A program made the translations under genes and the position numbers. Under the pieces are notes generated by a model. The model saw only the letters and a program-made list of their open reading frames with translations. It was not told the DNA's origin and ran no database searches. A stretch of 64,000 nucleotides of DNA from Caenorhabditis elegans. Lineage: Eukaryota > Nematoda > Chromadorea > Rhabditida > Rhabditidae. Below, in pieces: positions 24,053 to 34,258 of this stretch; the stretch's first letter is position 1, and each line of letters opens with the position of its first letter. The stretch lies in contig NC_003284.9 in NCBI RefSeq assembly GCF_000002985.6, positions 8,680,001 through 8,744,000 of the forward strand. Reading direction: 5' to 3'.

Positions 24053-24224
24053 ATTTGATGCATGTAGGGCTTGAGAAAATCATTCCGAAACTTAAAAGTT
24101 GAAGTCATAAAATGATTATTCACGTGCTGACAGCATTTCAAATTGTTTCAGGTACACATTTACCGGAATATGGACCAGGTTCTTTCATTTCATGACAGAT
24201 GGTGTGCTAGGTGAACACTGCTAG

Positions 24225-24238
24225 CCCCCCCCCCCCCC
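24225..24238. repeat. C14 homopolymer tract next to the X-box
   Basis: Fourteen consecutive C end 2 bp before the X-box of the TMEM237 homologue. The opposite strand is a G14 tract able to form a quadruplex. Confidence 0.95.
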
Positions 24239-24240
24239 AC

Positions 24241-24255
24241 GTTGCTATTAGCAAC
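24241..24255 (+). promoter_or_regulatory. X-box (RFX/DAF-19 site)
   Basis: GTTGCTATTAGCAAC is a perfect inverted repeat of GTTGCT with a 3-nt spacer, matching the X-box consensus. It lies 54-68 bp before the ATG of the TMEM237 homologue, the usual position in C. elegans ciliary genes. DAF-19 activation in ciliated sensory neurons is expected. Confidence 0.85.
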
Positions 24256-24308
24256 ACGCCATCTCCTCGGCATGTATAGATTTTTCACTTACCCTCTTTC
24301 TTTTCAAG

Positions 24309-27130
24309 ATGCCCCCAACAAGTCGTCCAGTTCCTCCACCTCCCAAAAGAAGAATCAGGTATTATTTTTTTCTGAAAAAGTATAAAATGAGTTTGCCAAT
24401 TTTTTCAGCGAGTCATCCTCGTCATCAGATGATGAACTTACTGGCAATAATTCCTTTCGTGAAAATCAACAAAGACGATTTCGAGAAAATAACGAGGTGG
24501 GAAACATAAGCGATAGCGATAATGACGAAGTGTTCTCTCATCAAGAATCTCAGTCGGTTGGATTTATTGAAACAGATGAAGAACGGCAGCGTGAAGAACA
24601 CGCACAAAATTCAAATTTGCGAAATCGAAGAGTTTCGTATGGTAAGATTCCGGTGCCTCCAATGTCAATGACAGTTGAAGACATTCAGGAAGCTGCAAAA
24701 CATGTGAGTAAACAATTGGTTTTTAATAAAAAAGAAGAACCTTCGATCAAATCGTAAACTTTACAACTTTAAGTTCACTTATTCAACATACTTTTGAATT
24801 CTGAAAAGCTTTTAAATTAGAAATGTTCTGGTAGGAAAGACAACTGTAAAAACGAAATTGTAAAACTGTGAATTACAGTCCATAACTTTGAAGGATACCA
24901 CAAAACACTCAAAATTTCACTATGCATAAGATTTCTCAAAAAACGGTTTAACGCTTTTTACGATCATTCAGAATTTCAATGAAAAAGGGCTTGTTTCATT
25001 TAAGAAACAGCGTTTTTTAACTTGTTCGGGCCAAAGAAGTTCGAAACATATTGTTTTCCTAATTATCACCTTATTAGTAGTTTATTCGACATTTTTGAAA
25101 ATACATTTTCCTTCGATAAATGCGCAAATTTGTGAAAGACAAATTTGTCAAAGTTAATTTTTGAGAAATATTTAGGGTGGAGTACGGATAGTGAGGAAAT
25201 TATTAAAAATCATTTACATTGTTCTGTTATTACTAATTATCATAATAAAACTATGAAAATAGTGGAAAGCTTTAAATTTCGAATCAAAAAACGGTGAAAA
25301 CTAAGCTTGACCGTGAAATCTAACCGTGAAGTCCAAAAAACTGTCGAAGCACTGGCTCATGTTCAAACTCATAGAACGTTGGAATTCGAATATTCTGAAC
25401 TTAATTATATAATTTGTTTTTTTTTTGATTGACGATTTTGAAAAATGAATGAAAATCAAGTTTTCACCGATGCTTGACTCAAAATAAAAAATGCAGTAAA
25501 TTTTTGAAAATAAATCATTTACTATATATAAAGCGCTTATTCCGTTTGTCCATAGTTTGTAGTCTATGTAGTCTTTGTAGTCTGCGAAGTTTTAGCTTCT
25601 GGAGGGATGGTGAGTTGGGGTTAGTGTAAGGATATAGTCGGGGTACTGTAGTGGTACAATGGTGGTACGGTAGGAGTACTGTATGATTTCGGTAGTTTCA
25701 GAAAAATTTGTTTTCAGCTCCAGAAGTCGGGGGCCGCGCCGAAGGTGCGGTCCACGGCTGGTATTATAATATTAGATTATTGTAGCAGCATAAATTTCTA
25801 ATTGTTTTCCCACAAGTGTAGTTTATTTTTCAGAAGTCTTTTTATGATCCTTGGTGGCAAGTTTAGTAGAATATTTTTTCAAGTGAGCAATTCCATTTCA
25901 TTGCTTTTCCAGAGCAGGGAAGATCCAAGTGGTGAAACAGTAGAAGTGAGGAGACCTAACGATCCTAGGAGATCATCAGTCAGCCTCGACGTGTTCAAAA
26001 GTTTTCGTGATCCTCACGACAAAAGAAATATGCCGGCAAAGGATAAAACCATTTACGTTGAAGGCCCAAGTAAGTATGTTCTCAAATATCCGCAAATAAA
26101 TGGAACAGAAAAAAACAAAAAAATAACAGATTGTACTAATTTTTTTAATGAACGATGATTTGGTTAATAGCTGGTTTAAATTTCCATTGAAATTTTTAAA
26201 GAAAACCACACAAATTTGAATAATCACCGGTAAAAAAAATTTCAGATGGAAAGTTTCGAGAAATGAAAAAAGGAAAATTTTGGAACAGAGATAAATTTGA
26301 CTCTCCAAAAAAAGACGCAGAAAAAAAACAGGATGAAGATTCAGTTATACCGTTTTTATTGAAAGCACCTGGTCAAGCGTATAGAACGCAAAGAGTATAT
26401 AATCAGATCGCAAACATTATACAAGGGTTTCTTGCTGGAATTTCCGTTATGCTGGCTATTTTCTCATTTAATTTGGAACCAGAGGTAGGAGTTTTTCCTT
26501 TTACATTCTACAATTATTTTTTCTAGGTTTTACTAACTGGGTATCGTTACATGAGCCTTCCAATCCATGCTGGTTTCATGGTGGCTTTCACTGTTGGTTT
26601 GGTATCTGCAATAGACAGGTATAAAAACCAATTTGTTTTTGAATCTGAAAACTATAATTTCAGAACTGGAATTTACGAAGTGGAACATTTCACTTCCAGA
26701 ACACGTCTCACCGCAACAGTTTACAATAATGGACTTATCACATTCATTGTATGGTTTGTTGGATTGGTTTCAACACTTTTGTGCATCCAATTGGAAAGTC
26801 AACTCGCATTTGCGGTTTGTTCAAACATTTTCAAATACAATAGTACTTAAAAACCCATGCATTCTTAAGCCAACAAGAATCCCTTCCGAAGACCTAGTTC
26901 ACCACTGGAGAGTTTTCAACGTGTTGAGGGCTCTCACATCAGGTCTTGGGTTTTTGTTGCTGGCATTCAAACCTGATTCTGATACAATGGCAAAGGAATT
27001 GAGAGAGTTAGTTGGAAAAAGTGTGCAGAATTTGTTTAATGCAAATTTCAGAGCAATTTACGAACAATTGGAACTTGTGACTTCGGATCCAGAAAGAAGG
27101 AGAGTCATTATTACAGCAATGAAAATTTAA
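24309..27130 (+). CDS. jbts-14: TMEM237 homologue, ciliary transition-zone protein (414 aa)
   Basis: Seven exons join in phase: 24309-24358, 24409-24703, 25913-26069, 26246-26484, 26527-26618, 26664-26814 and 26870-27130. The N-terminal ~210 residues are hydrophilic and disordered (Pro-rich start, acidic SSSSDDE stretch). The C-terminal half has four hydrophobic segments (IANIIQGFLAGISVMLAIF; SLPIHAGFMVAFTVGLVSA; LITFIVWFVGLVSTLLCI; VLRALTSGLGFLLLAF), the layout and length of TMEM237 (about 400 aa). In humans TMEM237 is a Joubert syndrome gene; in worms the orthologue JBTS-14 acts with MKS-module proteins at the transition zone of sensory cilia. The X-box at 24241 supports this. AATAAA lies at 27153. 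The symbol is given from recalled synteny with tnt-2 and is not verified. Confidence 0.8.
25515..25761 (+). mobile_element. 247-bp non-autonomous Helitron-like element
   Basis: It lies in intron 2 of the TMEM237 homologue. It begins A|TC (25515), contains repeats such as TACTGTAGTGGTAC and TGTAGTCT, and ends with a GC-rich hairpin (CCGCGCC-gaa-GGTGCGG) about 10 nt before a terminal CTGG followed by T. This fits the Helitron rule 5'-TC...hairpin...CTRR-3' inserted between A and T. There is no target duplication and no coding capacity. The 5' boundary is less certain than the 3' one. Confidence 0.6.
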
Positions 27131-27152
27131 AAAAAAAGAAAGATAAAGTTAA

Positions 27153-27158
27153 AATAAA
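27153..27158 (+). terminator. AATAAA signal of the TMEM237 homologue
   Basis: AATAAA lies 23 bp after the stop codon, giving a very short 3' UTR. Confidence 0.75.
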
Positions 27159-28129
27159 ATATCTGATAAACGTGTTTATCTTATTTTGTGTTTGTTTATT
27201 TTAAGATTTATATTTTATTTAAATGCAACATCAATAAAGTCGTCAGATTTTTTCCCGACGATCTAAGATAATTTTTTAAATACCCAAAACGATGCATAGA
27301 TAGCAGAGATGTGCGGCGAGCTGATTTTTTCTCAATGTTTTTTTTTTGATTTCATGTGAAAGAAAAAAAAACTTGTATATGTTTTTTCCACAAATTTCAC
27401 GCGAGAATTTTTAGTAAAGAAAAAGTAAAGTTCGAAAAAAAAAATGTTCGAGTTGAATTGCACAAGCATCAAATTTTCAGACTACACGCAGCTAACTGCT
27501 ATAACTAGTGTTAAAATTTCATTGTCAGGTTCGGACTTTGAAAATTATATTAAGACTAGTTCATCTCAATATTATATAACGAGCATTTATATTATTTGAT
27601 AGAAATCTGGGTACGTCGTGCTGTATCCCAAAGTTTTATCATATTTTTTTAAACGAAAAGTGAATATATGTGAGGCCTCAAACACAATTATTTCTTATAG
27701 TATGCAAGACTGTTTTTCAATTTGAAAGTGACTTATTGAGAAAGTCGAAAAAGAAAGTTGTAAAATTTAACACTTGACCTCTGCCGTACTTTTCGTTCCC
27801 AAATTCGAATTTTGCAAAAATCTCGTAGTTTGTTGAAATGTTTTAGAACAAAAAATGAATAGCAAACGTGTCCAGTTAATGAATCAAAAAGTGTCATGAC
27901 AGTTTCCCTCTTTTTTTTTTGGCCCAATGATCGGTCCGGTTAGTGAGCAATTTGTTAGGTGTGTGAGAAAACGGAAGATTTCGTTTTCGTCGCGGAGGCG
28001 CCTCAAGTGCTTTGTTTCGCGTATACACGAAAAAATATACATACGCTGCGGTCTCATCTCCGCATGATTTTTGCGGCGCTACCAACCCACAACCTCTGTG
28101 TATTTTTCTTATTTGCCCGTCCGTCAAAC
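27159..28129. other. intergenic region with a solo hAT-MITE-like end
   Basis: No gene is visible. At 27304-27317, CAGAGATGTGCGGC resembles the end of the 56-bp element at 20197 (CAGTGCTGTGCGGC), but no matching right end was found. The last 200 bp are richer in G+C and probably hold the promoter of the gene starting at 28130. Confidence 0.45.
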
Positions 28130-29330
28130 ATGCCAGCCGATATGCAAAATTTAATTTCACAAGGTTTACAAATGTTTCAATTCTGAACTTTCCTGATTTT
28201 TTTGAAGCGTTACTAGAAAATTTCCAATTTTCCAGAACTCCGAAGTATTTTACAAAACTGGCAAATGAGCCGAAACCGATTGCACGGTCTCGTTATTTTT
28301 CTTTGTTGTCTCATATCTTTATTTAACAAAAATTAAATGATTGAATTAATATTTTCAGAGTTTTATGGCTCTTCAACTGTTAAAACGACCGCGACCACTT
28401 CCAGCTTTTCGAGACGAAGAAAAAGGAATTTATGCACAGTGGAAAATTAAAGTAGGTCACACAGTCTTTCGCAAACTGATTCCATTATTTTCCAGGGGTT
28501 CTATTATCGAAAATCAGGACTACCAAAAATCTCGATCAAAGGTGTTGCTAGGGTTAGATATTCACAGTTAGAAGTCGAAGGGAAACTTCCACATTTTAAG
28601 ATCTCCAAACAATTAGTAAGTTTTTTTCTCAAAAATACATGCGTGAGATAGATTTTTCAGTTTGAGAAACTATGCCAACTTAGGCATGGCACTTAAATAA
28701 TGGAAATGCCACAAAAAAGATTTCATTGAAAATTAGGACAGTACGTTTATTTTTTAATATAATTTATTTCGAGTTATTGCAACATAATTTGATCAGTGCG
28801 AAATTTTTGGTCAAGACGAAATTGTTTGGTCAGTGCAAAGTTTTTTAGTTAGTTCCTAAATTTTGGTCAGTTTGAAAGTATTATATGACAAATTCCTGGG
28901 GCATAAGTTGCCTAGTGTAAATTGCTTGAATGATAGGTCGCAGAAATTGTTACACTGAATGTATACCTGGAATTTTGTTATTAAGGTGAATATTGGATAC
29001 GTTGAAAATGTCAATGATGATATTCTGGATGTAAGAGGTTGCGATTTCCGGCTTTTAATATTTGGTGTTCAACATGTAGAGGTACCTACAACTTTCATGT
29101 GATACAATAAATACAATTCATTTATAGATAATTCGTGACTGGCTCCGTTTTCTGGTTATTAGACAACGCATTCCACATTCATTGATGGGGCTTCCGTTCG
29201 ATTGGCAGGTGAGATTTTTAAAAAATCATCTTTAAGCTGAATAGTCATTTTACAGGTGAAACCAATAAGAGATGACAAAGAGTTACAACTATCTCGAATT
29301 TCCCCATTTCATTGTTTCAAAATATGGTAA
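28130..29330 (+). CDS. unrecognised 184-aa protein
   Basis: Seven exons join in phase: 28130-28163, 28236-28291, 28359-28451, 28496-28615, 28986-29081, 29128-29208 and 29256-29330. The donor of exon 2 is uncertain: GTTATT at 28292 keeps the frame, while the stronger-looking GTCTCG at 28286 would not. Splicing the last exon to 29442 also gives an immediate stop, so the C-terminus (HCFKIW) is the same within one residue. The product is basic, with no signal peptide or clear transmembrane segment. It has alternating hydrophobic strands ([40 protein letters not shown]). I recognise no family. No AATAAA follows closely. Confidence 0.6.
28786..28880 (+). repeat. imperfect repeats of TTGGTCAGTGCGAAATTT
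   Basis: Four degenerate copies of a roughly 18-bp unit (TTTGATCAGTGCGAAAT, TTTGGTCAAGACGAAAT, TTTGGTCAGTGCAAAGT, TTTTGGTCAGTTTGAAAG) occur at uneven spacing in intron 4 of the preceding gene. Confidence 0.55.
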
Positions 29331-29763
29331 TTTGTTTTGCGCATGGTGCTATAAAGTGTATCCATTGTTGTTAATTATTGAATCGAATGAAAAATTGAAC
29401 ATTGTTCACAAAAATGTTCTAGACACACTTGCTTCTTAACAGATTATATTTAATGCCAGAGCGACGAGCAGGTGTAATTTTAGGTGAGCATGTTTATCTT
29501 CCACTGAAAATTAATAATTGACCAATAATTAAAAGAAAATTAGTGAGTCACTCAATTTCCGGTCTTGTTAAAATTCCAAATAATTGCTGAGTCACAGACA
29601 TTACGTCATCTTCCAGTCTGATCAGCAACAGTGAACTTTTCGATAGCGTTATCAGCATTTATTCACGGTATAAATACTCTTTCCAAAACTCTCCTGGCAT
29701 CAATTTTCTCATTCATTATATTCAAAGCTTTCTATTCATTCTTTATTTGAATTTTCCTTCACA
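29331..29763. other. upstream region of the first His-rich gene
   Basis: There is no coding sequence. The second half holds the regulatory motifs listed separately and a TATA box at 29669. A splice-like TTCTTAACAG ends at 29442. Confidence 0.6.
29544..29676 (+). promoter_or_regulatory. AP-1, CRE/ATF, GATA and TATA motifs before His-rich gene 1
   Basis: Two exact AP-1 sites TGAGTCA lie at 29544-29550 and 29588-29594. TTACGTCAT (CRE/ATF-like) lies at 29601-29609, a GATA-type TTATCA at 29649-29654, and TATAAATA at 29669-29676. The His-rich gene begins 88 bp after the TATA box. Stress regulation through Fos/ATF-type bZIP proteins is an inference. Confidence 0.65.
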
Positions 29764-30015
29764 ATGTCGTACTACGGTAACGGAGGATACAATCCATATG
29801 GAGCCTACGGGAATGTTCCACCGCCAGTCTATGGAACACCTGGTTTAGCACCACCAACTGTTCATGTCCATACAGATGGAGGGCATCACCATGGTCACCA
29901 CCACCACCATCATAGTTTCCTCCATGAACTTGGACATGCGCTAACTGGACACCATCATCATCATCATGGCCATCATTTTGGACATCACCATCACCATCAT
30001 CACGGACATCATTAA
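29764..30015 (+). CDS. His-rich small protein 1 (83 aa)
   Basis: This single-exon ORF starts MSYYGNGGYNPYG, passes through a Pro-rich segment (PPPVYGTPG...APPTVHVHTDGG) and ends in dense HHGHH repeats interrupted by FLHELGHALTG. About 40% of residues are histidine. There is no signal peptide. Clusters of His and Gly suggest binding of copper, zinc or cadmium; this is inferred from composition. It is most like His-rich gene 2 at 31595, sharing the FLHELGHA.TG spacer. C. elegans has a cluster of such genes next to troponin T, including kreg-1, a KGB-1/FOS-1-regulated heavy-metal stress gene. The two AP-1 sites make this copy a candidate, but I cannot assign the symbol. Confidence 0.85.
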   Translation: MSYYGNGGYNPYGAYGNVPPPVYGTPGLAPPTVHVHTDGGHHHGHHHHHHSFLHELGHALTGHHHHHHGHHFGHHHHHHHGHH

Positions 30016-30131
30016 AACAATCATCACTCTTCTAATTCTTTTATTTTTAAATTACAACTGCATAACATTTTTGAAATTCTCATAATATGTATTGCGCTAC
30101 CTGCAAATGGTATATTTAAATTTTCAGCGGT

Positions 30132-30137
30132 AATAAA
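30132..30137 (+). terminator. AATAAA signal of His-rich gene 1
   Basis: AATAAA lies 117 bp past the stop codon. Confidence 0.6.
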
Positions 30138-30500
30138 TAAATTTGATATAATATTTGGGTCAAACTCTTTTTTATTCTAAACTTCTGAAAAAGAAATCAT
30201 CTGAACTTACATGTAAAATTTAATTTTAAAAAAAGGCATCAAACTATTGCTGAAACTGAGTTTGATCCCAGTTCCAATGGTGTATTTACGAGTTATCTAT
30301 GCTTACGATAATAATGCAATTTTTAAAAATTTGAAGACAACAATTTCACGTTAAGTACGTTTTTCGGTGATTATTCCCATTCCTGCGGTTGAACATCACT
30401 GTAGGTGTAATTTTTGATATTACCGCCAAATTATAAAATTTATAACCATTTTTCCGCGTTTTTAGGATTCACATATTCTGACAATCGCCAAACAACTTAT

Positions 30501-30725
30501 TTATATTTGGTACTTGTGTATTACATGCCCTCATTTTAATAGTAATTTTTAAGGTATGCGAAATAAAAACGTGAACCACACTTTTGCATTTTTAGGCTTA
30601 GGAAATAGCAATTTCTAAGCCTAAAAAGAGAAAATGTATATCACGTTTAATTTAAATGGAGAAATTAATGAACATTAAATTTAATTAAAAAATGAGGGCA
30701 TGTAATACACAAGTACCTTATATTT
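30501..30725. mobile_element. 209-bp MITE with perfect 29-bp inverted ends
   Basis: The inverted ends are exact over 29 bp, beginning GGTACTTGTGTATTACATG (30509-30537 and 30689-30717). The exact 8-bp direct repeat TTATATTT flanks both sides (30501-30508, 30718-30725). Inside, 30590-30627 forms a second hairpin with arms TTTTTAGGCTTAG / CTAAGCCTAAAAA. It has no coding capacity. A degenerate relative lies near 39540-39657. It sits between His-rich genes 1 and 2; the superfamily is not certain (the 8-bp duplication suggests hAT). Confidence 0.85.
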
Positions 30726-31594
30726 AAAAGTGCTACACTAAGTCGAAGTCCTTTTGCAAAAACTCTGTCGACCTGCCAACTATTATGTTTAATTTGTGCC
30801 AAGACTCGGTTCAGTATAAAATAACCCAGTAAACTCAATTTTATTTCACTCATCAAATCATCAGATCACAGTAATAACGTGATTCCCATGATTGGTCGTG
30901 ATCTATTTTGAATTACATTATAGTTTTGTTTCAAATCATATGATGTTCCGAAAATTTTAATGTACATTTTATGAGACGTAATGTTCCATAAACGGTTAAC
31001 AATCTAGAACAAAGTTACACTTGCTGATTGTTAAAAACGACAGAGTACTCCTACAATCTCTAATGTTAAAAAAATCAGATAAATATCTCAACCGTTAGAC
31101 GCATTTAAAATATGCGAGGGATTTAGTGTTTCTCAGTTTCTTGTTCGGAACAATTTCAGTATGTTTTCAATGATCATGATTTTTATAAACGTGATGGAAT
31201 GAAAATTATTCTTTCTGTTCCTAATGCATTTTAAAACTGAACTATTTCGCAATGTGTATATAACTATTTATCAAAAAACTTTGTTAGTTTGTTTTCACTT
31301 CTTTTTATTTTGATGCTTAAAAACCCCATGACTAATAATAATAGTACGTCATATTCTTTTAAAAAACACTTATCAATGTCAAAATAAAGGTGGGCTTGAC
31401 TAATTTTACTTTGTTATCTTTTTTCTGACGTAATTCTTGCCGAGTTCGGTTTAAATAGCAAGCCATGCTGACATTTTAGCATCAATTCAGCATTTCTACA
31501 CAGGACTTTCCAGTTTTCCCACTTCAACTTTAACTCTTCAACGTTTTCCTATTTGCATTTTGCTATAACTTCGCTAAACTTTATTCTTCAGAAA
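30726..31594. other. spacer and promoter of His-rich gene 2
   Basis: No gene is visible up to ~31400. The promoter motifs lie at 31414-31457. The leader ends in a strong acceptor TTATTCTTCAG (ending 31591), 3 bp before the ATG, so the 5' UTR is cis- or trans-spliced. Confidence 0.5.
31414..31457 (+). promoter_or_regulatory. GATA, CRE/ATF and TATA-like motifs before His-rich gene 2
   Basis: TTATC (31414-31418, a reverse GATA site), TGACGTAA (31426-31433) and TTTAAATA (31450-31457) lie in that order. The same GATA plus CRE/AP-1 combination occurs before the other His-rich genes. Confidence 0.55.
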
Positions 31595-31828
31595 ATGTCG
31601 TACTACGGAAACGGAGGATACAATCCTTATGGAGCATCTGGATATGCACCACCACCGGTCTACGGAGCTCCAGGATATATGCCACCACAAACTGTTCATG
31701 TCCATACTGATGGAGGACATCATCATGGTCACCACCATCACCACCATGGATTTCTTCATGAGTTGGGACATGCCATGACTGGGCACCATCATCATCATCA
31801 CGGCCATCATCACGGACATCATTATTAA
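31595..31828 (+). CDS. His-rich small protein 2 (77 aa)
   Basis: The start is MSYYGNGGYNPYGASGYAPP, chosen because a splice acceptor ends 3 bp upstream; the open frame extends further up but lacks a likely start. The order is Gly/Tyr-rich head, Pro-rich middle with HVHTDGG, then (HH)nGHH blocks around FLHELGHAMTG. It is a close paralogue of His-rich gene 1, in tandem on the same strand 1.6 kb away. Probable metal binding is inferred from composition. The opposite strand carries ATG-repeat open frames that are only shadows of the His codons. Confidence 0.85.
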   Translation: MSYYGNGGYNPYGASGYAPPPVYGAPGYMPPQTVHVHTDGGHHHGHHHHHHGFLHELGHAMTGHHHHHHGHHHGHHY

Positions 31829-31887
31829 GATGACTCTTTTTCAATTTTTTATATGCCTGGTTTTCGTTTCACTAAAGCCTACTAGTG

Positions 31888-31893
31888 AATAAA
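31888..31893 (+). terminator. AATAAA signal of His-rich gene 2
   Basis: AATAAA lies 60 bp after the stop codon. Confidence 0.65.
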
Positions 31894-33473
31894 ATCATTT
31901 GCAACTGTTGTACAAAGTCATGGATTTTTGTTTGTAAAATAATAAAACTGAAGAAGTTTTCCGCTTGCTACGGTCATTCTAACGTATTTCCTCAATAAGT
32001 AGTGCATTTCTATTACGAGACAATTGGAAATGTTTGGAACCTCTATTCATTAACGAAAACGCAATTCCAAATTTTATTGAGAGTGAACAACGATAAATTT
32101 TTCCTAGAACTAAATATTCCTTGTTATTGGTGAAAACTTTTTAAGCCCCTGTTTTCAATTATCAAAAGCTGATTGAAATCATATTTTAAAAAGGGAATTA
32201 CCTGATGAAAAACTTTGTGTTTTTGAAGCTTTGAAATTTGAAAATAATTATAAAAATTAGTTTACGTTATAATTAAGTGAATAACTTCTACTTTGATACT
32301 TCGATATTGGCACTCACTTCAAAATAACATTATTCTGTGTATTTCAAACTTACAGTTAGAAAAAAAAACGTAAAAACAAAAACGCATGTTTCGTTGAATT
32401 TAAATGTGTCTAAACGTTGTACACAACAGATAATGTTCAATTAATACTTCAATCGTTTCCGACTTTGAAATCATTGTTCACCCAAACACTTATCGAACAA
32501 CAACAAAAAATGTACATTAGTGATCAAATCTTAGGATTTTTAAAGAAGCCGCTATAATCTTCACTTTAGTTTTTCAATTATGTTAATTCAAAATTGCACC
32601 TATTTGACATGTTTTACTTTTTCTCCTAGTTGATCCCGCATTTAAAATATTTTATGGTCTGACTGCAATACCGATTAGAAGCGGAGCCATCGTAAAACAC
32701 AATAAATGTTCGGTCAAAAGAATTTGTATTTGCTCATACCGTACCTCTCAGACGTTTCATTTTTGTTCCTTAAATCATTCCTTGAGTTTTGTCCTTGAAC
32801 TACGGTGAAGCTAACAAAACATAAAATCAGACTGATAAGAAGTGTCAAGTCACATAAAACGCAAAGCGTGCTTAAAAATAAATCGTAATCTTTAGTGTGC
32901 ACATGACATTTTAATGTCATGTTTTGTATTCGGTCTTTTCAGAATTGCTTTAAAATTGCTAATAGCTTAGGCTTTTGGGAAATGTCAGAATTTTGAATGC
33001 TAAATCAAAAAATCAAAACAAAACGAAAAATCAAATCAAATCATGATTCGAATTTGGAACTTTGAAATTTCAAAGACTTCAAAGGAGAATAAACAGCTAG
33101 ACAAAAAACTGAACTGAAAAAATCAATATATTTTTAATTTTTGAAGGATTTATTCGCTTAACAAAAGTCGCAAGAAGAAATTATTTTTTCTGAAATATTG
33201 TAAGTGAGAGAATGCTGTATGGAGCTTTGGATAAAGTTAAACTTGACGGTCCCACTATTGGCAAAACTATTTGAATTTTATGTTACACCGAATAAATTTG
33301 ATGAAGTCTGAAAATTGCCGTGCTTATTTGTTTTACGCGTTTAGGAAAATTTTGTTATTTTTAAATTAAAAAATTAAAAACAAAAAGGGATAACAGTTCC
33401 AAATAGATTTTCCATGGTTTATGCTTTTTGTTAAATCTTTTTGCAAAATCTTTTTCAAATAAACTGTAAAGCA
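31894..33473. other. intergenic region between divergent-tail His-rich genes
   Basis: About 1.6 kb lies between two convergent genes (gene 2 on +, gene 3 on -). I see only AT-rich DNA and short chance ORFs. Confidence 0.5.
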
Positions 33474-33479
33474 TTTATT
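33474..33479 (-). terminator. AATAAA signal of His-rich gene 3
   Basis: The minus-strand AATAAA begins 65 bp after the stop codon. Confidence 0.6.
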
Positions 33480-33543
33480 GTTAGTAGGATCATATGGGAA
33501 GGTTAACAGCTTAGTGCAAAAATTTTACAAAATTGCATCACAT

Positions 33544-33804
33544 TTAATGATGTCCATGGTGTCCATGATGATGATGGCTTTCATAATGGCTTTCGTAGTG
33601 TCCTCCGTGATGTCCTCCATGGTGTCCTCCATGATGGTGGCTGTCATGGTGGTGATGGGTGTCCATATGTCCGTGGTGTCCTCCGTCAGTGTGGACATGA
33701 ACAGTTGGTGGCATGTATCCTGGAGCTCCGTGGACTGGTGGTGGAGCATATCCTCCGTGTCCTCCGTATGGAGCGTTGTATCCTCCGTTTCCGTAGTACG
33801 ACAT
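33544..33804 (-). CDS. His-rich small protein 3 (86 aa)
   Basis: This single coding exon starts MSYYGNGGYNAPYGGHGGY, passes through PPPVHGAPGYMPPTVHVHTDGG, and ends in a His/Gly/Asp/Glu repeat tail (HHGGHHGG, HYESHYESHH). An acceptor (TTGATTTTTAG) precedes the ATG by 5 bp. It is nearly identical in plan to His-rich gene 4 at 36665-36922, from which it was copied as part of an ~800-bp duplication. It lacks the FLHELGHA spacer of genes 1 and 2 and has more acidic residues. Metal binding is inferred from composition. The plus-strand methionine/valine-rich frame here is an antisense shadow. Confidence 0.85.
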   Translation of the reverse strand: MSYYGNGGYNAPYGGHGGYAPPPVHGAPGYMPPTVHVHTDGGHHGHMDTHHHHDSHHHGGHHGGHHGGHYESHYESHHHHGHHGHH

Positions 33805-34204
33805 TATTTCTAAAAATCAATAAGTTAGTAAAAAAGGATTGGTAAAATAATGTACATCAAGAAATAAGATAAAAAGAAGATTTTGAACAGTTTTGAAAAA
33901 TAGGTTTATCCAAAAAAGGACCTATTTTTAGATGGAAAGCTGAAAAACTGATGGAGTATGGTCTTCGCGTTTGAGTATTTGAGCAATCTATTCAATGGAG
34001 GACACACGTCATAAGTGATAAAACGTTTAAATTATCATGCGCTGGTGGCATTTGGCCCTCCTCCATTTTTTGACGCTCGATAAGTTTATAAGAGGGTGTG
34101 ATGATATTTTTGTTTGCCTTATTTGTTAGTCACCTTTCTTGTTCAAAACGACAAAGAAGCTCAAACAAACTAAAGGAGCGGAACGGGTGTTACTCATAGG
34201 CCAA
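33805..34204. other. upstream region of His-rich gene 3
   Basis: It contains ACGTCAT at 34016-34022 and GATAA at 34027-34031, kept in similar order in the duplicate copy, and an 11-bp inverted repeat (AAAAATAGGT...) around 33897-33930. Confidence 0.5.
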
Positions 34205-34258
34205 ATGGGAGAGAATGATCCAGAAGACCAGTTCCTCCCTCATGATGTTGAAGTATGA
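34205..34258 (+). CDS. conserved 17-codon smORF, copy A (speculative)
   Basis: MGENDPEDQFLPHDVEV followed by TGA. The same 17-codon frame is kept at 37271-37324 with one amino-acid change (E3G) and one synonymous change (GAC/GAT). The surrounding duplicated DNA has drifted much more. It lies antisense and upstream of His-rich gene 3, with no supporting transcript evidence, and may instead be a conserved regulatory block. Confidence 0.2.
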   Translation: MGENDPEDQFLPHDVEV

